DNA from: Terriglobus saanensis SP1PR4
Lineage (GTDB): Bacteria; Acidobacteriota; Terriglobia; Terriglobales; Acidobacteriaceae
Length of the DNA stretch: 64,000 bases
Reading direction: 5' to 3'
Assembly: GCF_000179915.2 (NCBI RefSeq)
Contig: NC_014963.1
Location: 3,906,001-3,970,000 of the forward strand
Shown piece after piece: positions 57,040 to 64,000 of the stretch (within the stretch, counting starts at the first letter, position 1; each line of letters begins with the position of its first letter). The notes under the pieces were generated by a model. That model searched no databases, was not told the origin of the DNA, and saw nothing but the letters and a program-made list of their open reading frames with translations. A program made the position numbers and the translations under genes.

Positions 57040-57471
57040 TTAGCGGTCTTTGCTGGCTGCGATCTTCTCTTCGGCTACGCGAATCTCCGCGCGGGCGTAC
57101 TCGTACTTGTCCGCATCGTCGCCGGACTCGTTCCAGTCCTTCTGCGCCGACTCGAGTTCCTTCTGCGCCTGCGTCGGATCGATCTCTTCCGGCTTCTGCG
57201 CCGTCTCTGCAAGCACGGTCACGCGCTCCGGAAGCACCTCGACAAATCCCCAGGCGACGAAGAACTTTGCGTCGCCCGAAGCTCCGCCGTGCAGCTTCAC
57301 TTCGCCTGCGCCCAGCTCCGCCAGCAGCGGTGCCGCCCCGTACAGCGCTTCCATGTACCCACACAGCGCCGGAAGCTCAATCGCCTCCGCCGTTGTGTCG
57401 ATGAGGATGCGGTCCGGCGTCACCAGACGAATCTTCAGCAGGCCCGTCGTATTGTTCGTTTCTTCAGCCAA
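57040..57471 (-). CDS. atpC: ATP synthase F1 subunit epsilon
   Basis: Subunit epsilon is part of the rotor stalk and an inhibitor of ATP hydrolysis. The 143 residues have the N-terminal beta-sandwich (KIRLVTPDRILIDTTAEAIE, GYMEALYGAAPLLAELGAGE) and a C-terminal helix pair (DPTQAQKELESAQKDW, EYARAEIRVAEEKI). It is the last gene of the operon. Confidence 0.95.
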   Translation of the reverse strand: MAEETNNTTGLLKIRLVTPDRILIDTTAEAIELPALCGYMEALYGAAPLLAELGAGEVKLHGGASGDAKFFVAWGFVEVLPERVTVLAETAQKPEEIDPTQAQKELESAQKDWNESGDDADKYEYARAEIRVAEEKIAASKDR

Positions 57472-57505
57472 CGTACATCCCTCTTACTACGAAAACTCAA
57501 ACAGA

Positions 57506-58972
<1,467 letters not shown>

Positions 58973-60064
58973 CTAGAGGGCCGACGCTCCCGAAACAATC
59001 TCAATAATTTCCTTGGTGATCGCTGCCTGACGAACACGGTTCATTGTCAGAGTCAGCGTGTCGATCATGTCGCTCGCATTCGAACTCGCCGCATCCATCG
59101 CCGTCATACGCGAAGCATGTTCGCTGGCGACCGACTCGATGAGCGCATGGTAGATCTGCGTCGTCACGTAGCGCGGCATCAGATGACGGAACAGACGTTT
59201 CGGATCCTGATCGAAGAGATAGTCCACATCCGCCGTACCAAACTTCTTGGCTTCCTCTTCCATCGCCGTCTGTTCCGGCTCATGGATGGAAACGCCCGAA
59301 GTGGCTGCTGCATGTGCTGCGGCTTCTCTCTGCTCTTCCGTCATCTCTTCGATAGCGGTGTACTCATGTGTTCCCAGCTTGCGGATCGGGAGCAGCTTCT
59401 CTACAACAACGCGCTGCGCGATCACACTCTTGAACTCGTTGAAGACCAGATAGACTGCGTCGATCTCCGCACGCTCATAGCGTTCGATGATCGAGTGTGC
59501 CACCTTGTCGACTTCGGAAAAGTTTAGCTTGGCCAGAAGGTGCGACCGGTCGTAGGTCAGCTCTACCTGCTGTGCGCGATGACGGATGTCTTCGATGTGG
59601 TGCGAGAGGCCGTTGTCGTACTCGACGTCCTTGTGCTCCCAGACCGCATCAGGATAGCGACGCTTGAAGAGGTCGCGAGACTTGCGTCCCACAGTCTCGA
59701 CATCGACGTTCTGCCCCTTCGCCACGCGCTCGTTCACAAAGTTCTGAGCAGCCTTGCCGATGTTGCTGTTGAACGCTCCTGCAAAGCCCTTGTCTCCGGC
59801 GATCACAAGGACGAGCACGTTCTTCTCTTCGCGCTCTACCAGCAGCGGATGCATTACTTCGCCTGCGGCGTCGTCATACATGGCCGTGCGGCGCACGAGA
59901 GATTCCAGCACTGCGGCCAGCATCTGCGCGTAAGGACGAGCCTGCATCGCGCGCTCCTGCGCACGGCGCAGTTTCGCCGCCGAGACCATCTTCATGGCCT
60001 TCGTGATCTGCCGCGTGTTTTTGACGGAACGAATCCGTCGCTTCAAATCGAGTACGTTTGCCAT
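58973..60064 (-). CDS. atpG: ATP synthase F1 subunit gamma, enlarged
   Basis: The central shaft. N- and C-terminal coiled-coil segments are normal (LKRRIRSVKNTRQITKAMKM at the start, MTAMDAASSNASDMIDTLTL and NRVRQAAITKEIIEIVSGA at the end). The protein has 363 residues against ~285-300 usually; the extra length lies around residues 230-290 (IEEMTEEQREAAAHAAATSG onward), an Ala/Glu-rich insert on the globular face. The start codon directly abuts the stop of the small upstream gene. Confidence 0.96.
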   Translation of the reverse strand: MANVLDLKRRIRSVKNTRQITKAMKMVSAAKLRRAQERAMQARPYAQMLAAVLESLVRRTAMYDDAAGEVMHPLLVEREEKNVLVLVIAGDKGFAGAFNSNIGKAAQNFVNERVAKGQNVDVETVGRKSRDLFKRRYPDAVWEHKDVEYDNGLSHHIEDIRHRAQQVELTYDRSHLLAKLNFSEVDKVAHSIIERYERAEIDAVYLVFNEFKSVIAQRVVVEKLLPIRKLGTHEYTAIEEMTEEQREAAAHAAATSGVSIHEPEQTAMEEEAKKFGTADVDYLFDQDPKRLFRHLMPRYVTTQIYHALIESVASEHASRMTAMDAASSNASDMIDTLTLTMNRVRQAAITKEIIEIVSGASAL

Positions 60065-60301
60065 CTATCGACTTACTTTTTCCTCGAGGCGCGCTACGCG
60101 CACCTCTAACTCTGTCAGCTTGCCAATTACTTGCATCATGTCCGCGTGAAACCGACCGTCCAGGCTGCTCATTCTGGAATCAAGCCTGGTTTCGATACCG
60201 CCGATGCGCGTGTCCAGCTTTGCATAGTCATTCCGGTTCATCAGAATGCCTATAAGAACGGTGATAGTCGGGACAGCGATCGTTAATAAATCGTGATTCA
60301 T
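60065..60301 (-). CDS. Small membrane-anchored coiled-coil protein inside the atp operon
   Basis: 78 residues from ATG 60301 (AGGGGG four bases upstream; a TTG at 60316 is a weaker option). One membrane helix (about 5-21, LLTIAVPTITVLIGILM) is followed by a heptad-patterned coiled coil to the end (LDTRIGGIETRLDSRMSSLD, LTELEVRVARLEEKV). Its TAG stop is followed with no gap by the atpG ATG, and atpA ends 26 bases upstream, so it is translated within the operon. It is not a known F1Fo subunit. Similar short TM-coiled-coil proteins are common but of unknown role. Confidence 0.72.
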   Translation of the reverse strand: MNHDLLTIAVPTITVLIGILMNRNDYAKLDTRIGGIETRLDSRMSSLDGRFHADMMQVIGKLTELEVRVARLEEKVSR

Positions 60302-60327
60302 GAAGCCCCCTGTCAAGAGAATATCAA

Positions 60328-61884
<1,557 letters not shown>

Positions 61885-61918
61885 TTATACGTACTTTTAT
61901 AAATCTGAAAGCCTGGAT

Positions 61919-62464
61919 TTACGCGCCTGTGCCTGCCAGGTGCCGTTCCAGTTGGCCGAGCTGTGCACGCACAGACCCGTCATATATCGTCGACCCAATG
62001 CGGATCACCGCTCCGCCCAGAAGCGAAGCATCTTCTTTCCAAAGCACACGAACGTTTCCGCCCGCGAGCTTCGCTGCCTCGGCAGTCAATGCCTGCTTGT
62101 CCTCTTCGCGTAAACCGCGTGCCGAGGTAATCTCCGCCTCGCTCGTCCCCGCGCCTGCATCGGCAACGGCAACGTACTCAGCAATCACTTCGCCAATAGC
62201 CATGAGGCGCTGGTGATCCATCAGAACCGCGATGAAGTTGCGGACAACCTTATCCATCCCGAGACGTCCGGCAATGGCATCGAGCACCTTGATCTTCTTC
62301 TCGTGCTCGATCGCAGGGTTCATCAAAAACTCGTGCAGATCGTGGCTCTCCGCCAGCGTTCCGGCAAAATCACCCAGCTGGGCGCTTACCGCGTTGCGAT
62401 CCAACTTATGGGCCGTGACAATTTCATCGAGAGCGCGCGCGTAACGCAGTGCAAAGGCCGCCAT
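61919..62464 (-). CDS. atpH: ATP synthase F1 subunit delta
   Basis: Delta joins F1 to the peripheral stalk. The 181 residues have the six-helix N-domain (FALRYARALDEIVTAHKLD, LHEFLMNPAIEHEKKIKVLD, VVRNFIAVLMDHQRLMAIGE) and the C-domain with VLWKEDASLLGGAVIRIGST and IYDGSVRAQLGQLERHLAG. The start overlaps the atpF stop by one base. Confidence 0.96.
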   Translation of the reverse strand: MAAFALRYARALDEIVTAHKLDRNAVSAQLGDFAGTLAESHDLHEFLMNPAIEHEKKIKVLDAIAGRLGMDKVVRNFIAVLMDHQRLMAIGEVIAEYVAVADAGAGTSEAEITSARGLREEDKQALTAEAAKLAGGNVRVLWKEDASLLGGAVIRIGSTIYDGSVRAQLGQLERHLAGTGA

Positions 62465-63180
62465 TAGTTGCTGCCTCCCTTGCCCGACGCAGCCAGACGC
62501 GCGGCAAACCCACGCACGATCTCACTATCGTCATCGTCCGAGATATTCAGCTTGCTCGCAGCCTGCTCCACAGCCAGCTTTGCGGCGAACTCACGCAGGT
62601 TGCGCTGTGCGTGTGCTTCCGCCGCCGCAATCTCCTGCTCGGCTGCATGCGCAATACGCTCGCGCTCGTCGGCGACGGAAGCCTTGATGCGCGCTTCGTC
62701 TGCTGCAGCATCTTTCTCCGCCTCGGACTTCAGAGCGGCAATCTCGCCGTCCAGCTTTGCCAGACGCGCTTCCACGCCAGAGAGACGAGCATTGGCCTCT
62801 TCCGTTGCAGATCGTGCTTCGACCAAATTCTTCTGGATTCCCTGCGTCCGTCCGCGAAAGGTCTTCGGCAAAGCCTTAGCCAAAGCGTAAAGAATGGCAA
62901 GGGCAAGAATGACAAAGTTGAACCAGGTGAAGACCGTCGAAGCCGTCTCCGGACTCATACCCATCATGCGGCCCAGAGAAATTACCATGGGCGACTTCTT
63001 GAATGCTTCAGTTCCCTCTTCGGCTTCTTTCTTCTTGCCGGCGGAGTTTGCCTGAGGCTCAGCCTTCTGGCCGGACGCCGTCGAAGGCGAAGCCGCAACA
63101 GCCTGTGCCCGCAAGGGGACAACAGGAGCCACGCCCAACATCAAAACCAAAGCCAACAGCACGCATGCTCGCATCGTCAT
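62464..63180 (-). CDS. atpF: ATP synthase Fo subunit b with signal-peptide-like N-terminus
   Basis: Peripheral-stalk subunit. Its 238 residues exceed the usual ~160. Residues 1-26 (CVLLALVLMLGVAPVVPLRAQ region) look like a cleavable signal peptide, followed by a ~50-residue hydrophilic linker; the true membrane anchor is at about 83-105 (VFTWFNFVILALAILYALAK) and a long Ala/Glu/Arg coiled coil follows. The signal suggests that the N-terminal tail is moved outside and cleaved. The start overlaps the upstream b' gene by four bases. Confidence 0.93.
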   Translation of the reverse strand: MTMRACVLLALVLMLGVAPVVPLRAQAVAASPSTASGQKAEPQANSAGKKKEAEEGTEAFKKSPMVISLGRMMGMSPETASTVFTWFNFVILALAILYALAKALPKTFRGRTQGIQKNLVEARSATEEANARLSGVEARLAKLDGEIAALKSEAEKDAAADEARIKASVADERERIAHAAEQEIAAAEAHAQRNLREFAAKLAVEQAASKLNISDDDDSEIVRGFAARLAASGKGGSN

Positions 63181-63644
63181 CCCTGCACCGCCGCGCCGCC
63201 CCGGTGCGTAGGCAAAATCGCCTTCAAAATCTGATCGGAGAGCTGCGCCGCAGAGGTCTGTAGCTGCTGCTTCGCTTCGTCACCAGCGCGCTGAACTGCC
63301 TCGCGCGCCACGCCGATACGCCGCTGCGCATCGTGGCGAGCCAACTCCAGAGCTTTCTCGCGCTCCGTGTTCCATTGCTTCAGCATGGCCTGGCGGTTTT
63401 CAAAGATCTTCGTCCGCGCATCGCGCAGTTTGGCTTCGTATTCCGCCGCCTTCGCCTCGGACGCAGAGATGGCCGAACGCGCCTGGTCCATTGCTCCGGA
63501 GGTCCGCGCATGGCGCTCTGCCAGCATTGTTTCGAGAGGCTTACGAACGAGCGCAGCATAGGCAATCACCAGCACGACGAAGAAGATCATCGTTGGCACA
63601 GAGCCGAGCACAAGTTCGCCAAGTTGGTTCAAAATATCTTGCAT
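63177..63644 (-). CDS. ATP synthase Fo subunit b' (second b-type subunit)
   Basis: A 155-residue b-type protein: an N-terminal membrane helix (about 14-31, SVPTMIFFVVLVIAYAALV), the motif RKPLETMLAERHARTSGAMD and a long coiled coil. Together with the next gene it gives a b/b' pair, as in photosynthetic and acidobacterial ATP synthases. It is the first gene of the operon; the ribosome-binding site is weak (GGAAA). Confidence 0.92.
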   Translation of the reverse strand: MQDILNQLGELVLGSVPTMIFFVVLVIAYAALVRKPLETMLAERHARTSGAMDQARSAISASEAKAAEYEAKLRDARTKIFENRQAMLKQWNTEREKALELARHDAQRRIGVAREAVQRAGDEAKQQLQTSAAQLSDQILKAILPTHRGGAAVQG

Positions 63645-63745
63645 ATTTTCCGTGGGAGCTCCGAATGAAAGTCCCGCGTATTCAAGCCGTTATAGGCAGG
63701 AAAGAAGGGCGCCCGGAGGCGTTTTCAGGACGGTGCAACCCTTTA

Positions 63746-63775
63746 TTTTTAGCAGAGGGGCTTCGGGTGAGTCAA
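63746..63775 (-). promoter_or_regulatory. Predicted promoter of the atp operon
   Basis: On the minus strand TTGACT (63775-63770) and TAAAAA (63751-63746) are 18 bases apart. Transcription would start near 63739, about 95 bases before the b' gene. Confidence 0.55.
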
Positions 63776-63860
63776 TGTTTCGCCTTCCACTCTAAGGCTG
63801 TAATCGCCCAATTGAGACGGTATTCGAACGGAGATTATTTATTAAAACCGTAGGACTTAT

Positions 63861-63959
63861 GCCTGATATCGGGCGTAGACTGTGGTTACGCCTAGACCCG
63901 TTCGGGTCCGATCAGGCCGCGTCTCTGGGACCCACCTCCACTCCCCCTGCGCGGCCTGA
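63861..63959. other. Structured element with two mutually exclusive stems
   Basis: GCCTGAT (63861-63867) pairs with ATCAGGC (63911-63917), enclosing two perfect hairpins: GGCGTA (63872) with TACGCC (63887-63892) and GACCC (63895) with GGGTC (63904-63908). The result is a compact three-way junction of 57 bases. A second perfect ten-pair stem, TCAGGCCGCG (63912-63921) with CGCGGCCTGA (63950-63959), uses the same ATCAGGC bases, so the two folds exclude each other. The strand is not determined. No known RNA family is recognised. Confidence 0.5.
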
Positions 63960-64000
63960 ACTATGTCTGGGTGAATTTTCCCTGTTTACCGTGTTTTTGT

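Larger units (their letters stand above)
63645..64000. other. Spacer upstream of the atp operon
   Basis: 356 bases to the window end without a gene that I can support. It contains the promoter at 63746-63775 and the structured element at 63861-63959. No atpB, atpE or atpI sequence is present. Confidence 0.7.

Noticed and set aside
63861-63917. tRNA-like cloverleaf
   Set aside because: The outer seven-pair stem suggests an acceptor, but there are only two inner hairpins, no anticodon arm of standard size, no TTCRA loop and no CCA context.

Overview
The window looks like a chromosomal segment of an Acidobacteriota member of the class Terriglobia (Granulicella / Terriglobus / Edaphobacter type). 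This is inferred from protein features: an uninterrupted str-S10-spc-alpha ribosomal super-operon, paired ATP synthase b subunits of which one has an export-signal-like N-terminus, a DUF2911 protein, a carboxypeptidase-regulatory-like outer-membrane protein, Ig-like and NHL-like secreted proteins, and dispersed palindromes that I associate with this group. Genus cannot be fixed without a database search. No rRNA, tRNA, CRISPR array, transposase or integrase was seen.

Layout. 1-1043: the end of an EAL-domain protein and a small secreted barrel-like protein. 1102-7067: rimP-nusA-infB with a good promoter, an attenuator-like hairpin in the leader and a strong terminator directly after infB. 7068-13656: an accessory block of secreted and membrane proteins where rbfA/truB would often follow infB. 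It holds a surface protein with a tail-fibre-type C-terminus, a coathanger-stack protein, a tandemly duplicated two-gene cassette (secreted helical-repeat protein plus four-helix membrane protein) with one membrane gene frameshifted, and a secreted-protein gene broken by one in-frame TGA. 13729-16875: a Tat-type D-amino-acid-oxidase-like lipoprotein, a YciE/YciF ferritin-like protein, a DUF2911 protein and a VanZ-like protein.

16937-39482 (all minus strand): rpsL-rpsG-fusA-tuf-rpsJ-rplC-rplD-rplW-rplB-rpsS-rplV-rpsC-rplP-rpmC-rpsQ-rplN-rplX-rplE-rpsN-rpsH-rplF-rplR-rpsE-rpmD-rplO-secY-adk-map-infA-rpmJ-rpsM-rpsK-rpsD-rpoA-rplQ. It supplies ribosomal proteins, elongation factors, IF-1, the Sec channel, adenylate kinase, methionine aminopeptidase and the RNA polymerase alpha subunit. 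It ends at two tandem hairpins. The spacers carry short-period repeats and hairpins.

40374-56941: mixed housekeeping and accessory genes: a CarboxypepD_reg-like barrel protein, a TetR regulator divergent from azoR, a VOC protein, an S9 peptidase, an Ig-like lipoprotein, an NHL-like secreted protein split at a run of eight G, DinB, rhomboid protease, a zinc-finger-like membrane protein, an MBL hydrolase, a MaoC dehydratase, a PP2C phosphatase, an orphan DNA methyltransferase, an NmrA-like protein and a Tat-exported metallophosphatase.

57040-63644 (minus): ATP synthase genes b'-b-delta-alpha-[small membrane/coiled-coil protein]-gamma-beta-epsilon. Subunits a and c are not in the window. The last 150 bases hold an unexplained structured element with two mutually exclusive stems.
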